This document shows positions 9,792-19,640 of a DNA stretch of 64,000 nt, piece after piece. This stretch comes from [Mycobacterium] crassicus (lineage in GTDB: Bacteria; Actinomycetota; Actinomycetes; Mycobacteriales; Mycobacteriaceae). The DNA is taken from NCBI RefSeq assembly GCF_020181615.1, contig NZ_CP084029.1:451911-515910 (forward strand), in the 5' to 3' direction. The notes beneath the pieces were generated by a model. That model saw only the letters and a list, made by a program, of their open reading frames with translations. It made no database searches and was not told the origin of the DNA. The stretch's first letter is position 1; the number at the start of each line of letters is the position of its first letter. The position numbers and the translations under genes are program-made.

Positions 9792-10218
9792 CCCTGGACC
9801 TCCTTCGGTGGTTGTTTTCACCATACTTGCCGTTGACCTGCGGCGGGCCCAGCGCGGCCAAGAGCGCTGGAAGCTCGTCCGCAGATTCGATCAGGACGGT
9901 GACGTGCGGCTGACGGAATGTCGGGACAATCCTGAATCCGGCCGCCGCAAGAACCCCTGCCGGCACCGAGTAGACAAACCTGTAGGTGCTCAGTTGCCCA
10001 GCCAATATTCCATCCGAGGAATTGAGACCAACTTCGTCGGTTGCGGCGAACATCGAGATGCCGAGGATGTGATCGCCGTCGAGGCAGAACATGCGGCGCA
10101 TGCGCTCGGCGTGCCGGAGTAGTTTCGCAGTCGAGTCGGGCCCTCCCCGTAGCAGCAGACAATCCGCGGGAGTCTGTTCGTCCCGGATGTTGTCGCGGAG
10201 ATCGGGCAGGTCGGCCAC
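9778..10218 (-). CDS. Unknown protein, first gene of a two-gene cassette
   Basis: 146 aa from a GTG at 10218. The start lacks a clear ribosome site and may be leaderless. Features are an N-terminal segment with DCLLLRGGPDS, a basic helix KLLRHAERMRRMFC, and conserved-looking STYRFVYSVPAGVLAAAGF and RQPHVTVLIESADELPALL. No known motif was recognised. It overlaps the following small gene by 14 bp, and the pair sits alone between the NTF2-like gene and the clpB promoter. The codon pattern and the strong start of its partner support a real gene. Confidence 0.55.
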   Translation of the reverse strand: MADLPDLRDNIRDEQTPADCLLLRGGPDSTAKLLRHAERMRRMFCLDGDHILGISMFAATDEVGLNSSDGILAGQLSTYRFVYSVPAGVLAAAGFRIVPTFRQPHVTVLIESADELPALLAALGPPQVNGKYGENNHRRRSRDDRH

Positions 10219-10349
10219 GCTGCCGAACGTACGATCGGGTACCGACAGCTAGCGGCCAGGAAGGTTCCGTCCACGCCGAGTGTGCTGATTGGTACGCCCG
10301 CCCCGGCGTGTTGCGGGTCAAACCGCACAATCGCTAGCAAAAAGATGGA

Positions 10350-10370
10350 CTTGAGCGGAACAGACTCAAC
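10350..10370. promoter_or_regulatory. HAIR box upstream of clpB
   Basis: CTTGAGC-N7-ACTCAAC matches the HspR consensus CTTGAGT-N7-ACTCAAG at 6 of 7 positions in each arm. A TTGACT hexamer (10372-10377) begins 1 nt later, with AAGCAT at 10395-10400 as a weak -10 at 17-bp spacing. The layout copies that of the dnaK promoter, so clpB is predicted to be repressed by HspR. Confidence 0.85.
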
Positions 10371-10447
10371 CTTGACTGCGTTGGACAACACGACAAGCAT
10401 TTTTGGCGGGCCGTCGAGGCCCCCCCTGACCCCGATATGGAGGTGTC

Positions 10448-12994
10448 GTGGACTCGTTCAACCCGACCACCAAGACGCAGGCGGCCCTGACCGCGGCCTT
10501 GCAGACGGCCACCGCCGCCGGCAACCCCGAAATCCGGCCCGGCCACCTGTTGCAGGCCTTGCTGACCCAGAACGACGGGATCGCCGCGCCGCTGCTGGAG
10601 GCGGTCGGCGTTGATCCGGCGACGATCCGCACCGAGGCGCAGCACCTGATCGACCTGGCGCCACAGGTCACCAGTACCAGCGCCCAGCCGCAGCTGTCCC
10701 GCGAATCTCTGGCCGCGATCACCGTCGCCCAGCAGCTGGCCACCGAGCTCGACGACGAATACGTCTCGACCGAACACCTGATGGTGGGCCTGGCCACCGG
10801 CGATTCCGACGTCGCGAAGCTGCTGAGCGGCCACGGCGCCTCCCCGCAGGCGTTGCGCGAGGCGTTCGTGAAGGTGCGCGGCAGTGCCCGGGTCACCAGC
10901 CCCGACCCGGAGGCCAGCTACCAGGCGCTGGAGAAGTACTCCACCGACCTGACCGCTCGCGCCCGCGAGGGCAAGCTGGACCCGGTGATCGGTCGTGACA
11001 CCGAAATTCGCCGTGTCGTACAGGTTTTGAGCCGGCGCACCAAGAACAACCCGGTGCTCATCGGTGAGCCCGGCGTCGGCAAGACCGCGATCGTCGAAGG
11101 CCTTGCGCAGCGCATCATCGCCGGCGACGTACCCGACAGTCTGCGCGACAAGACCGTCGTCAGCCTGGACCTGGGCTCGATGGTCGCCGGTGCCAAGTAC
11201 CGCGGCGAATTCGAGGAACGGCTCAAGGCCGTCCTGGACGAGATCAAGGAATCCGCCGGGCAGATCATCACGTTCATCGACGAACTGCACACCATCGTCG
11301 GCGCCGGTGCCACCGGCGAGGGCGCAATGGACGCCGGCAACATGATCAAGCCGATGCTGGCCCGCGGTGAGTTGCGGTTGGTCGGCGCCACCACGCTCGA
11401 GGAGTACCGCAAGTACATCGAGAAGGACGCCGCCCTGGAGCGCCGTTTCCAGCAGGTCTATGTCGGGGAGCCGTCGGTGGAGGACACCATCGGCATCCTG
11501 CGTGGCCTCAAGGACCGCTACGAGGTGCACCACGGGGTGCGGATCACCGACTCGGCGCTGGTCGCCGCGGCCACCCTGAGCGATCGCTACATCACCGCCC
11601 GGTTCCTGCCGGACAAGGCGATCGACCTGGTCGACGAATCCGCGTCGCGGCTGCGGATGGAGATCGACTCCCGGCCCGTGGAGATCGACGAGGTCGAACG
11701 TCTGGTGCGCCGGCTGGAGATCGAGGAGATGGCGCTGGCCAAGGAGGAGGACGACGCCTCCAAGGAACGGCTGGTCAAACTGCGCAGCGAGCTGGCCGAT
11801 TACAAGGAGAAACTGGCCGAACTGACCACCAGGTGGCACAACGAGAAGAACGCCATCGACGTCGTCCGCGAACTCAAGGAGCAGTTGGAGACGTTGCGCG
11901 GTGAATCCGACCGCGCCGAACGCGACGGCGATCTGGCCAAGGCCGCCGAGCTGCGCTACGGGCGCATCCCGGAGATAGAGAAGAAGCTCGAGGCCGCCAT
12001 TCCGGCCGCTCGGGCACAAGAGGACCTCATGCTCAAGGAGGAGGTCGGCCCCGACGACATCGCCGACGTGGTCAGTGCCTGGACCGGTATCCCGGCCGGC
12101 CGGATGATGGAGGGCGAGACCGCCAAGCTGCTGCGGATGGAAGACGAACTGGGCAAACGGGTCGTCGGGCAGAAGAATGCGGTCGCTGCGGTCTCCGACG
12201 CGGTGCGCCGGGCGCGCGCCGGGGTCGCCGACCCCAACCGGCCCACCGGCTCGTTCCTGTTCCTCGGCCCGACCGGGGTCGGCAAGACCGAACTGGCCAA
12301 GGCACTGGCGGACTTCCTGTTCGACGACGAGCGGGCCATGGTGCGCATCGACATGAGCGAGTACGGCGAGAAGCACTCGGTGGCCCGCCTGGTCGGGGCG
12401 CCCCCGGGCTACGTCGGCTACGACCAGGGTGGTCAGCTCACCGAGGCGGTGCGCCGGCGGCCCTACACGGTGGTGCTCTTCGACGAGGTCGAAAAGGCCC
12501 ATCCGGACGTCTTCGACGTGCTGCTGCAGGTCCTCGACGAGGGCCGGCTCACCGACGGTCAGGGCCGCACGGTCGACTTCCGCAACACCATCCTGATCCT
12601 GACGTCCAACCTGGGTCACGGTGGCAGCGAGGAACAGGTGATGGCGGCGGTGCGGGCGGCGTTCAAGCCCGAGTTCATCAACCGGCTCGACGACGTGCTG
12701 ATCTTCTCCGGTCTGGAGGCCGACGAGCTGGTGCACATCGTCGACATCCAGCTGGCGCAGCTGGACAAGCGGCTGGCGCAACGTCGGCTGACGCTGGAGG
12801 TCTCGCTGGACGCCAAGAACTGGCTGGCCGGCAGGGGCTTCGACCCCGTCTACGGGGCGCGGCCGTTGCGCCGGCTGATCCAGCAGGCCATCGGCGACCA
12901 GCTCGCCAAGTTGCTGCTGGCCGGCGAGGTGCACGACGGCGACGTCGTGCCGGTCAACGTCAGCGCCGACGGCGAGTCGCTGGTCCTGGGCTGA
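10448..12994 (+). CDS. clpB: ATP-dependent disaggregase ClpB
   Basis: Hsp100 disaggregase, 848 aa, normal length. The N domain comprises about residues 1-145. The first AAA+ module has the Walker A motif GEPGVGKT near residue 205 and Walker [10 protein letters not shown]. The middle coiled coil spans roughly 400-520. The second AAA+ module has GPTGVGKT near residue 607 and [14 protein letters not shown]. The GTG start at 10448 follows GGAGG. It works with DnaK/DnaJ/GrpE to resolve aggregates in the cytoplasm. HAIR box upstream and a strong terminator downstream make it a single-gene unit under HspR. Confidence 0.98.
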   Translation: MDSFNPTTKTQAALTAALQTATAAGNPEIRPGHLLQALLTQNDGIAAPLLEAVGVDPATIRTEAQHLIDLAPQVTSTSAQPQLSRESLAAITVAQQLATELDDEYVSTEHLMVGLATGDSDVAKLLSGHGASPQALREAFVKVRGSARVTSPDPEASYQALEKYSTDLTARAREGKLDPVIGRDTEIRRVVQVLSRRTKNNPVLIGEPGVGKTAIVEGLAQRIIAGDVPDSLRDKTVVSLDLGSMVAGAKYRGEFEERLKAVLDEIKESAGQIITFIDELHTIVGAGATGEGAMDAGNMIKPMLARGELRLVGATTLEEYRKYIEKDAALERRFQQVYVGEPSVEDTIGILRGLKDRYEVHHGVRITDSALVAAATLSDRYITARFLPDKAIDLVDESASRLRMEIDSRPVEIDEVERLVRRLEIEEMALAKEEDDASKERLVKLRSELADYKEKLAELTTRWHNEKNAIDVVRELKEQLETLRGESDRAERDGDLAKAAELRYGRIPEIEKKLEAAIPAARAQEDLMLKEEVGPDDIADVVSAWTGIPAGRMMEGETAKLLRMEDELGKRVVGQKNAVAAVSDAVRRARAGVADPNRPTGSFLFLGPTGVGKTELAKALADFLFDDERAMVRIDMSEYGEKHSVARLVGAPPGYVGYDQGGQLTEAVRRRPYTVVLFDEVEKAHPDVFDVLLQVLDEGRLTDGQGRTVDFRNTILILTSNLGHGGSEEQVMAAVRAAFKPEFINRLDDVLIFSGLEADELVHIVDIQLAQLDKRLAQRRLTLEVSLDAKNWLAGRGFDPVYGARPLRRLIQQAIGDQLAKLLLAGEVHDGDVVPVNVSADGESLVLG

Positions 12995-13007
12995 GATCCC
13001 CTCAAGG

Positions 13008-13045
13008 CACGGCCCCCGGAAGCAGTTCCGGGGGCCGTGGCTTTT
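13008..13045 (+). terminator. Intrinsic terminator after clpB
   Basis: A perfect 14-bp stem (13008-13021 and 13026-13039) with a 4-nt loop is followed by GCTTTTG. It is one of the few classical stem-plus-T-run terminators in this window and ends clpB transcription 14 bp after its stop codon. Confidence 0.9.
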
Positions 13046-13153
13046 GGCCTGCACTCCTTTGCGGATGCGGTGTCGAAGCTGATCGGTTAGCCTTGCGGTT
13101 ACTGAGAAATTCCGGTGTGTTCCAGCACCGTTATTCATCCGGAGGGGTTAGGT

Positions 13154-14359
13154 ATGTCAGCTCATCGCCATCGCCTAGTGGGTGCCGTCGGTGCCGTGGG
13201 GGCGTTCCTGATGGTGGGAGCGCCCGCCCCGGCCGCTCAGGCTGACTGGGACGACCTGTTTCAGCCCCTCGTCGACGCGATCAGCTGGGTCGACCCCGGC
13301 GTCGCGGCCGACACCGACCCGGGCTCGGCGCTGGCCTCGTTGGACACCCTGTTCAACGGCTGGTACCAGGACCTCGTCTACACGCCGCTGCACGGCATCG
13401 CACCGTGGCTGTTCGGTCCAGATGTTCCCGGCAGTGCGGTCGCATACAACCCGGACAGCACCAACCTCCCGGACAGCTTCACCGTTCCTATGCACGTCAA
13501 TCTCAACACCCAGCCGGTGATCAATGTCTCGGTGGGCGGCGGCGCCCAGACCGAGGTGCTGGTAGACACCGGCGCGGCCGGCCTGGTCATGCCGATCTGG
13601 AACATCAACCCCTTCGGCATCACGGGCCTGCCCACCGGCTTCAACATCGGCCAGTTCGGCGGTGCGCTGAACTACTTCTATATGGAACTGCCCACCACGG
13701 TCACCTTCACCGGTGCGAACGGGGACACCCTCACCGCCGACACCACTGTCGATGCGGTGCTGTTCGCATTCCCGGCGAACTTCAGCCCCTTCGGCCCGTG
13801 GTCCATTGAGAGCTACCTGGCGGGCTCGTCGGTCGGCATCTTGGGGATCGGACCCAACGCGCTCGGACCCACTCCGGACCACATTCCCACCGCCGATCTG
13901 CCGGGCACGCTCGGCCACGGCGTGCTGATCGACCAACCGGGCGGCAAATTGATCTTCGGGGACAACCCGTTGGAAGGCGGCACGGTGATTCCGGGTGCGC
14001 CGTGGGCTGACCTCAAGGTCAGCATCGATGGTGCCGCGCCAACCGCAGTCCGTGGGGTGATCGACTCCGGCGGGGTGTATGGCACCATGCCGTCCTCGGT
14101 GCTGGGCAACGTCACGCCGAACGCCAACGGAACCCTGCCCGACGGGACGACGATTGCCGTCTACGCCAAGGACGGGACGACGCTGCTGTACTCCTACACG
14201 GTGGGCTCCCAGTCAGGCGAGGTGCGCAGCCCGATCGTGGTCGGCCCCAGCAGTGGTATGAACACCGGCAACTGGCTGTTCGGCCAAGAGCCGGTCTACA
14301 TCAACTACGGCGTGCCCAACGGGCAAACCATCATCGGTGGCACCCTCATTCAGGCCTGA
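13154..14359 (+). CDS. Secreted PecA-like aspartic protease, copy 1
   Basis: 401 aa with a Sec-type signal peptide (about 1-32, ending PAAQA) and a mature start ADWDDLFQPLVD. A segment of about 100 residues precedes a pepsin-like domain with two catalytic motifs: LVDTGAAGLVMP near residue 138 and VIDSGGVYGTMP near residue 303. This matches the C-terminal protease domain of PE_PGRS-type PecA proteins, which cleave PE/PE_PGRS proteins at the cell surface. Here no PE domain is present. ATG 13154 follows GGAGGGG. It is 155 bp upstream of a close paralogue. A short AGCGGC/GCCGCT hairpin (14366-14382) follows the stop. Confidence 0.8.
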   Translation: MSAHRHRLVGAVGAVGAFLMVGAPAPAAQADWDDLFQPLVDAISWVDPGVAADTDPGSALASLDTLFNGWYQDLVYTPLHGIAPWLFGPDVPGSAVAYNPDSTNLPDSFTVPMHVNLNTQPVINVSVGGGAQTEVLVDTGAAGLVMPIWNINPFGITGLPTGFNIGQFGGALNYFYMELPTTVTFTGANGDTLTADTTVDAVLFAFPANFSPFGPWSIESYLAGSSVGILGIGPNALGPTPDHIPTADLPGTLGHGVLIDQPGGKLIFGDNPLEGGTVIPGAPWADLKVSIDGAAPTAVRGVIDSGGVYGTMPSSVLGNVTPNANGTLPDGTTIAVYAKDGTTLLYSYTVGSQSGEVRSPIVVGPSSGMNTGNWLFGQEPVYINYGVPNGQTIIGGTLIQA

Positions 14360-14514
14360 TGACCTAGCGGCCAGGCGCCGCTGAACGTTCCAAACGATTT
14401 TTGGCTGTTTCTTGGGTTAATCCCCTGGTGTTCTACGCCCCTGAGTGGGTTAGCTGACCGCGATTGGTCACGGCTCAGTGGGGGTCCGTGACCTCGTATG
14501 GGGAGGTTTCGGAG

Positions 14515-15729
14515 ATGGCAGTTCGTCGGCGACAGGTGATCGGCGTTACCGCGACGGTCGGGGCGCTCGTGGCGGTCGGGGCTGCGCCGGCCGCGAACGC
14601 CGACTTCGACGACCTGTTCCAGCCGTTCATCGACGCTCTCAGTGCCGTCGACCCCGGAATCGCCGCCGACACCGACCCCGGTTCGGCGCTGGCCTCGCTG
14701 GACTCCCTGTTCGACGGCTGGTACCAGAACCTGGTCTCCACCCCGATCCATGACCTCGACCAGTGGCTGTTCGGTGCCGCCGACGCGAGCGCGGCCGGCA
14801 GCGCCGTCGCCTCCGGCTCGGCTGCTACCGCTGCGGACACCTTCACCGTTCCGCTGCAGGTCAACGCCGTCACCGAGCCGGTGGTGAACGTCTCGGTGGG
14901 TGGTGGTGCGGATGCACCTGTGTTGGTCGACACCGGCGCGGCCGGTCTGGTGATGCCGATCTGGGACGTCCCGTGGACCGGTATCACCGGCCTGCCCACC
15001 AGCTTCAACTTCGGCCAGTTCGGCAATTCGCTGGACTACTTCTATGTGCAGTTGCCCACCACAGTCACCTTCACCGATGCCGCCGGGGACCACGTCACCG
15101 CCGACAGCAGCGTCGATGCGGTGCTCTTCGCGTTCCCGGCGAACTTCAGCCTGTCCGGCCCCTGGTCCATCCAGGACTACCTGGGCCCGGCCAACGTCGT
15201 CGGCGTGCTGGGGGTCGGACCCAATGCGCTCGGCCCGACCCCCGACAGCATTCCGACGGCGGCGCTGCCGGGGGATCTCGGCAAGGGGTTGCTGATCGAC
15301 CAGGCCAACAATGAGTTGATCTTCGGCGCCAACCCGTTGACCGGTGGGACCTCGATTGACGGGGCGCCCTGGACCACCCTGGACCTCAGCATCAACGGCG
15401 GTACGCACCAGGCCGTCAGCGCGGTGGTCGACTCCGGCGGGGTGTACGGCACCATGCCGTCCTCGGTGCTCAACGGCATCCAGCCCGAGCAGAACGGCGG
15501 TCTGCCCGACGGCACGACCATCGCGGTCTACCAGCACGGCACCAGCAACCTGCTTTACGAGTACACGGTGCACAACTCGAACGGGGCCTTCAACTCCCCG
15601 ATCGTGACGTCCGGTGATTCCATGAACACCGGCAACATCCCGTTCGCCCAGCAGCCCATCTACATCTCCTACAGCCCAGCCGGCACCGGGCAGACCATCT
15701 TCGGTGGCTCCAATGCCATCCAACCGTGA
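14515..15729 (+). CDS. Secreted PecA-like aspartic protease, copy 2
   Basis: 404 aa, tandem paralogue of the preceding gene. The signal peptide ends at AANA, and the mature start ADFDDLFQPFID and the following DPGSALASLDSLFDGWYQ segment are nearly the same as in copy 1. The catalytic motifs LVDTGAAGLVMP and VVDSGGVYGTMP are intact in both lobes. ATG 14515 follows GGGGAGG. Differences concentrate in the linker (an Ala-rich stretch around residue 95-108) and surface loops. Like copy 1 it lacks a PE domain. Export through Sec and cell-surface proteolysis are inferred; substrates could include the PGRS-type proteins of this window. Confidence 0.8.
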   Translation: MAVRRRQVIGVTATVGALVAVGAAPAANADFDDLFQPFIDALSAVDPGIAADTDPGSALASLDSLFDGWYQNLVSTPIHDLDQWLFGAADASAAGSAVASGSAATAADTFTVPLQVNAVTEPVVNVSVGGGADAPVLVDTGAAGLVMPIWDVPWTGITGLPTSFNFGQFGNSLDYFYVQLPTTVTFTDAAGDHVTADSSVDAVLFAFPANFSLSGPWSIQDYLGPANVVGVLGVGPNALGPTPDSIPTAALPGDLGKGLLIDQANNELIFGANPLTGGTSIDGAPWTTLDLSINGGTHQAVSAVVDSGGVYGTMPSSVLNGIQPEQNGGLPDGTTIAVYQHGTSNLLYEYTVHNSNGAFNSPIVTSGDSMNTGNIPFAQQPIYISYSPAGTGQTIFGGSNAIQP

Positions 15730-15815
15730 GGTTGACCTGTCAGAACGGTGCTGATGCGCGGTTGTGACCAGCAAGCATTCTCGCTTCTGGGCGTATAGCA
15801 GATACGCTAGGCCCA

Positions 15816-16697
15816 ATGGTCCCGCTATGGTTCACTCTCTCCGCGCTGTGCTTCGTCGGCGCGGGGGTGTTGCTGTACGTCGATCTCGACCAACGACGCG
15901 GCCGCAGCCGTCGTCGTAAGTCCTGGGCGCGCTCACACGGCTTCGACTTCGAAACGGAGTCCGCCGAGATCCTTCAGCGCTGGAAGCGCGGCGTGATGTC
16001 CACGGTGGGCGACGCGCCGGTCCGCAATGTGGTGCTGGGCCAGATCCGCGGCGAGGCGGTCTACATCTTCGACCTGGATGAAGTGGCGACGGTGATCGCG
16101 CTGCACCGCAAGGTCAGCACCAACGTCGTCGTCGACGTGCGGCTCAAGGGCCTCAAAGAGCCGCGTGAGAACGACATCTGGCTGCTCGGGGCTATCGGCC
16201 CGCGCATGGTCTACTCCACCAACCTCGATGCGGCGCGGCGTGCCTGCGACCGGCGGATGGTGACCTTCGCCCATACCGCTCCGGATTGCGCGGAGATCAT
16301 GTGGAACGAGGAGAACTGGACCCTGGTGAGCATGCCGATCACCAGCACCCGCGCCCAGTGGGATGAGGGACTGCGCAGCGTTCGCCAGTTCAACGACCTG
16401 CTGCGGGTGCTGCCGCCGAGTCCGCGGCGCCAGCCGGCCGAGACCGTGTCGGCGACCCCGGGTGCCCGGCGCAACGGACAGCCCAGTCGCCCGGTGGGAT
16501 CGCCCGGCGCAGCGGAGGAGCTCGAGGACAGCGCCGCCGACCAGCTCCCGTCCAGGGCGGCCACCCCGCCGTTGGGCAGTGCCGCGCCGGCCGCAGAACC
16601 GCGGCCAAGGCACCGCACCACCCGGGATGAGACGTCGGGCACGCTGCACTCCTCTTCCGGCCGTAACGGCCACCAGACCGCGCACTACCAGCGCTGA
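15816..16697 (+). CDS. ttfA: TtfA-like trehalose monomycolate transport factor
   Basis: 293 aa. One N-terminal membrane helix (WFTLSALCFVGAGVLLYV) is followed by a basic stretch RGRSRRRKSW, a cytoplasmic domain up to about residue 200 (DFETESAEILQRWKRG, YIFDLDEVATVIALHRK) and a Pro/Ala/Arg-rich disordered tail. Its place downstream of clpB and near pyrE matches M. tuberculosis Rv0383c, described as TtfA, an essential partner of MmpL3 in moving trehalose monomycolate to the outer membrane. The identification rests on synteny and layout, not on a search. Confidence 0.75.
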   Translation: MVPLWFTLSALCFVGAGVLLYVDLDQRRGRSRRRKSWARSHGFDFETESAEILQRWKRGVMSTVGDAPVRNVVLGQIRGEAVYIFDLDEVATVIALHRKVSTNVVVDVRLKGLKEPRENDIWLLGAIGPRMVYSTNLDAARRACDRRMVTFAHTAPDCAEIMWNEENWTLVSMPITSTRAQWDEGLRSVRQFNDLLRVLPPSPRRQPAETVSATPGARRNGQPSRPVGSPGAAEELEDSAADQLPSRAATPPLGSAAPAAEPRPRHRTTRDETSGTLHSSSGRNGHQTAHYQR

Positions 16698-16742
16698 CAG
16701 CCGCTGCCGGTCCACGCCGGCGGCTTCGTTACGCTATCGGTC

Positions 16743-17519
16743 ATGTCCCGCCCCGTCGCTGTGGTCACTGGGCCCACCTCCGGACTGGGCGCGGGCTACG
16801 CGCGTCGCTACGCCGCCGACGGCTATGACCTGGTTCTGGTGGCGCGCGACGAGAAGCGACTGACCGCCCTGGCGGGTGAACTACGGGGCAGCCACGGCTG
16901 CGAGGTTGAGGTACTGCCCGCCGATCTGGCCGACGCCGACGGCCGGGCGCACGTCGCCGAACGGCTCAGCGCGGGCGTGCGGGTGCTGGTGAACAACGCC
17001 GGCTTCGGCACTTCCGGTGAGTTCTGGACCGCCGACCCCGCCCTGCTGCAGTCGCAGTTGGACGTCAACGTCACCGCGGTGATGCAGCTGACCCGGGCCG
17101 CGCTGCCGGCGATGGTCGAGGCCGGCGTGGGCACCGTCGTCAACGTGGCCAGCGTTGCCGGCCTGCTGTCCGGCCGCGGCTCGACGTATTCGGCCTCCAA
17201 GGCCTGGGTGGTGTCGTTCACCGAAGGGCTGGCGGGCGGGCTGGCCGGCACCGGGGTGGGCATCCACGTGGTCTGCCCGGGCTACGTGCACACCGAGTTC
17301 CACGAACGCGCGGGCATCGACATGGCCACCCTGCCGTCGTTCATGTGGATGGAGGTCGACGACGTCGTCGCGGCCAGCCTGGCCGATATCGCCCGCGGTG
17401 AGGTCGTCATCATCCCGGGACTGCAGTACAAGGCGCTGGCAGGCGTCAGCCGGCTGATTCCGCGTGGCCTGTCGCGCACGCTGACCAACACATTCGGGAG
17501 GGGCCGTGGGCGCACTTAA
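16743..17519 (+). CDS. Short-chain dehydrogenase/reductase
   Basis: 258 aa classical SDR. It has the NAD(P) motif TGPTSGLG near residue 10, NNAGFG, and the catalytic YSASK (Ser upstream in NVASVAG). The pattern [11 protein letters not shown] after the second strand favours NADP(H). Substrate is not predictable. Its stop overlaps the pyrE start by 14 bp, so it is the first gene of a run of overlapping genes with pyrE, a lipoprotein and an RNA methyltransferase. Confidence 0.9.
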   Translation: MSRPVAVVTGPTSGLGAGYARRYAADGYDLVLVARDEKRLTALAGELRGSHGCEVEVLPADLADADGRAHVAERLSAGVRVLVNNAGFGTSGEFWTADPALLQSQLDVNVTAVMQLTRAALPAMVEAGVGTVVNVASVAGLLSGRGSTYSASKAWVVSFTEGLAGGLAGTGVGIHVVCPGYVHTEFHERAGIDMATLPSFMWMEVDDVVAASLADIARGEVVIIPGLQYKALAGVSRLIPRGLSRTLTNTFGRGRGRT

Positions 17520-18054
17520 CAGCGGCGAGCGCGACGAACTGGCCGCGCTGGTGCGCGAGCTGTCGGTGGTACACGGCCGGGTGACGCTGTCCTCGGGCGC
17601 CGAAGCCGACTACTACGTCGACCTGCGCCGCTCCACCCTGCACCACCGGGCCGGCGCCCTGATCGGCCGGCTGGTCCGCGAACTCACCGACGACTGGGAC
17701 TATGTCGCGGTGGGCGGCCTGACCCTGGGGGCGGACCCGGTGGCGACCGCGGTCATGCACGCTCCGGGCCGGCCCATCGATGCCTTCGTGGTGCGTAAAT
17801 CGATCAAAGCCCATGGCATGCAACGGCTTATCGAAGGGGCCGAGGTGGCCGGCCGCTCGGTTCTGGTGGTGGAGGACACCAGCACCACCGGTGGATCCGC
17901 GCTGACCGCGGTGCGCGCTGTGCGCGAGGCCGGCGGGCACGTCGTGGGTGTGGCCACCGTGGTGGACCGCGCGACCGGGGCGGCGGAGGCCATCGAGGCC
18001 GAGGGTGTGCCGTACCGCAGCGTGCTCGGCCTGGCCGAGCTTGGCCTGGGCTGA
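17506..18054 (+). CDS. pyrE: Orotate phosphoribosyltransferase
   Basis: 182 aa. It transfers the phosphoribosyl group of PRPP to orotate in UMP synthesis. The PRPP-binding signature [15 protein letters not shown] lies near residue 120, and the flexible loop with [14 protein letters not shown] precedes it. GTG start at 17506 lies inside the end of the SDR gene, implying coupled translation. Gene order with the next two genes matches M. tuberculosis Rv0382c-Rv0380c. Confidence 0.95.
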   Translation: MGALNSGERDELAALVRELSVVHGRVTLSSGAEADYYVDLRRSTLHHRAGALIGRLVRELTDDWDYVAVGGLTLGADPVATAVMHAPGRPIDAFVVRKSIKAHGMQRLIEGAEVAGRSVLVVEDTSTTGGSALTAVRAVREAGGHVVGVATVVDRATGAAEAIEAEGVPYRSVLGLAELGLG

Positions 18055-18068
18055 CCCCGGGGACGGTT

Positions 18069-18962
18069 GTGCGCAAGCTGATCGCGGTGCTGTCGGCGCT
18101 GGCCGTCGTATGCCTGGCCGCCTGCTCGGGCTCGGGCCCGACCGGTCCCTTTGGGGCTCAGGGTGCCCGGCTGGGCGAGGAGCTGACCCTGCTGGGCTGG
18201 GATATGACGCTGTCCAATCTGCGCTGGGAGGTCGATCACGTCCTGATCGATGTCACGGCCACGCTCGCCGACCCCGAGGCTGCGCATGCCGCGGCTGCCG
18301 ATCTGCGGTTCGGGGTCTACGGCACCCCGGCGCACCCGGTCGAGGCCACCGGCCTGGGCAGCTGTGACGCGCTGGGGGAGCTGACCCCGACGCCGTTGTC
18401 GGACAGCGAGCCCGGCCGTCTGAACGGAACCGTGTGTGTGGGCCCGCTCAAGGAGCGCAGCGCGGTGCGCGGCATCTACGCCTATTCGCCGGCCGACCGC
18501 ATCAAGGACACCACCGTGGCCTACGGTGCGGTGTTCCCCGTCGGGCTGCCGCCGATCAACCCCTACGACACCGGCCTGATGCTCACCGCCCAGGGCGTGG
18601 CGGCCTTCCGGGCCGACGGTGTCCCGCTCACCCCGAGCGCGCTCGGCGATCCGAAAGCGTTCTCCGGCAACGGATATATGGTGCTCAATCTGTCCGCCGA
18701 CGCGGTCCCCGGACAGTACCGCGACGACGCGGTGGCGCGCGGCGGGCCGCTGATGCTGATCGCCGGACCGGCTGCGCCGATGCGCGGGCTGGGGCCGGAT
18801 TGCCTGGCCGCCGGGTCCTCGGTGCTGATCCTGCCGGACGCCTCACTGAACTCGGTGCACGTGCCGGCGTCGCTGTGCACGCACGGGGAGATCAACGCCG
18901 CGGTGCTGTACGCCTCGGTGTCGGTGGTGGGCACCCACGCCGCGGTGTGGACGATTTCGTGA
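18069..18962 (+). CDS. Conserved mycobacterial lipoprotein
   Basis: 297 aa from a GTG. A lipoprotein signal MRKLIAVLSALAVVCLAAC carries the lipobox LAAC, so Cys19 would be lipidated. The mature part is beta-rich, with several extended strands (e.g. WEVDHVLIDVTATL, GLMLTAQGVAAF) and no enzyme motif that I recognise. It lies 14 bp after pyrE and its stop overlaps the next start. Position corresponds to Rv0381c. Envelope location is inferred from the signal. Confidence 0.8.
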   Translation: MRKLIAVLSALAVVCLAACSGSGPTGPFGAQGARLGEELTLLGWDMTLSNLRWEVDHVLIDVTATLADPEAAHAAAADLRFGVYGTPAHPVEATGLGSCDALGELTPTPLSDSEPGRLNGTVCVGPLKERSAVRGIYAYSPADRIKDTTVAYGAVFPVGLPPINPYDTGLMLTAQGVAAFRADGVPLTPSALGDPKAFSGNGYMVLNLSADAVPGQYRDDAVARGGPLMLIAGPAAPMRGLGPDCLAAGSSVLILPDASLNSVHVPASLCTHGEINAAVLYASVSVVGTHAAVWTIS

Positions 18963-19618
18963 CCGAACCGCCCGGTGACGCTGGCCCCACCGAATGGTCG
19001 TCGTCGCCGGCCAACGGAGTCGGGCCGTGGGAGGGGGAGGCCCCGTCCGACCCGCGCTACGACCCGGCGCTGCTGCGCGACGGCGACAGTCGCAATGTTG
19101 TTGACGCGTACCGGTATTGGACCCGCGAGGCGATCATCGCCGACATCGACAGCCGCCGGCACCGACTGCACGTGGCGATCGAGAACTTCGGGCACGACGC
19201 CAACATCGGCTCGGTGGTACGCACCGCCAACGCGTTCGCCGTGCACACCGTACACATCGTGGGGCGCCGGCGCTGGAACCGTCGCGGCGCCATGGTCACC
19301 GACCGCTATCAGCGGCTCATGCACCACGACGACGCGGCCGGCCTACTGGATTTTGCCGCGCAGCAGGGCCTGACCGTCGTCGCGGTGGACAACGTGGCCG
19401 GGTCGGTGCGCCTGGAACAGACCGCACTGCCTCTCGACAGTCTGCTGGTGTTCGGCCAGGAAGGCCCCGGCATCAGCGACGAAGCCCGCGCCGGTGCGGA
19501 CCTGACGGTGTCGATCGCCCAGTTCGGTTCGACCCGCAGCATCAACGTCGGGGTGGCCGCCGGGATCGTGATGCACGCCTGGATCACCCAGCACGCGCAT
19601 GTGGAGCGCGCCTGGTAA
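18959..19618 (+). CDS. SpoU/TrmH-type RNA 2'-O-methyltransferase
   Basis: 219 aa. SPOUT-fold motifs are visible: motif 1 ENFGHDANIGSVVRTANAF, motif 2 LVFGQEGPGISDEA and motif 3 SIAQFGSTRSINVGVAAGI. The GTG start overlaps the lipoprotein stop (GTGA). The first 50 residues are acidic, Pro/Gly-rich and probably disordered. It methylates a ribose in tRNA or rRNA; the exact site cannot be told. Synteny points to Rv0380c. Confidence 0.92.
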   Translation: MTEPPGDAGPTEWSSSPANGVGPWEGEAPSDPRYDPALLRDGDSRNVVDAYRYWTREAIIADIDSRRHRLHVAIENFGHDANIGSVVRTANAFAVHTVHIVGRRRWNRRGAMVTDRYQRLMHHDDAAGLLDFAAQQGLTVVAVDNVAGSVRLEQTALPLDSLLVFGQEGPGISDEARAGADLTVSIAQFGSTRSINVGVAAGIVMHAWITQHAHVERAW

Positions 19619-19621
19619 GGG

Positions 19622-19640
19622 TTAGGGTGTCCTTACCTAG
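19622..19640. promoter_or_regulatory. Candidate IdeR (iron) box
   Basis: The 19-mer matches the IdeR/DtxR consensus TTAGGTTAGGCTAACCTAA at 13 positions, including the outer TTAGG and ACCTA blocks. It is placed 12 bp before the GTG of a predicted di-metal protein and directly after the preceding stop. Occupancy would block the ribosome site or promoter of that gene. The central bases deviate, so affinity may be low. Confidence 0.45.

Noticed and set aside
10334-13138. Very long open frame (934 codons) opposite clpB
   Set aside because: It mirrors clpB codons in the antisense frame; high GC removes stops. No start site, no family motif, and clpB is certain.
14350-15816. 488-codon frame opposite the second protease-like gene
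   Set aside because: Shadow frame; the plus-strand gene has a signal peptide and catalytic motifs.
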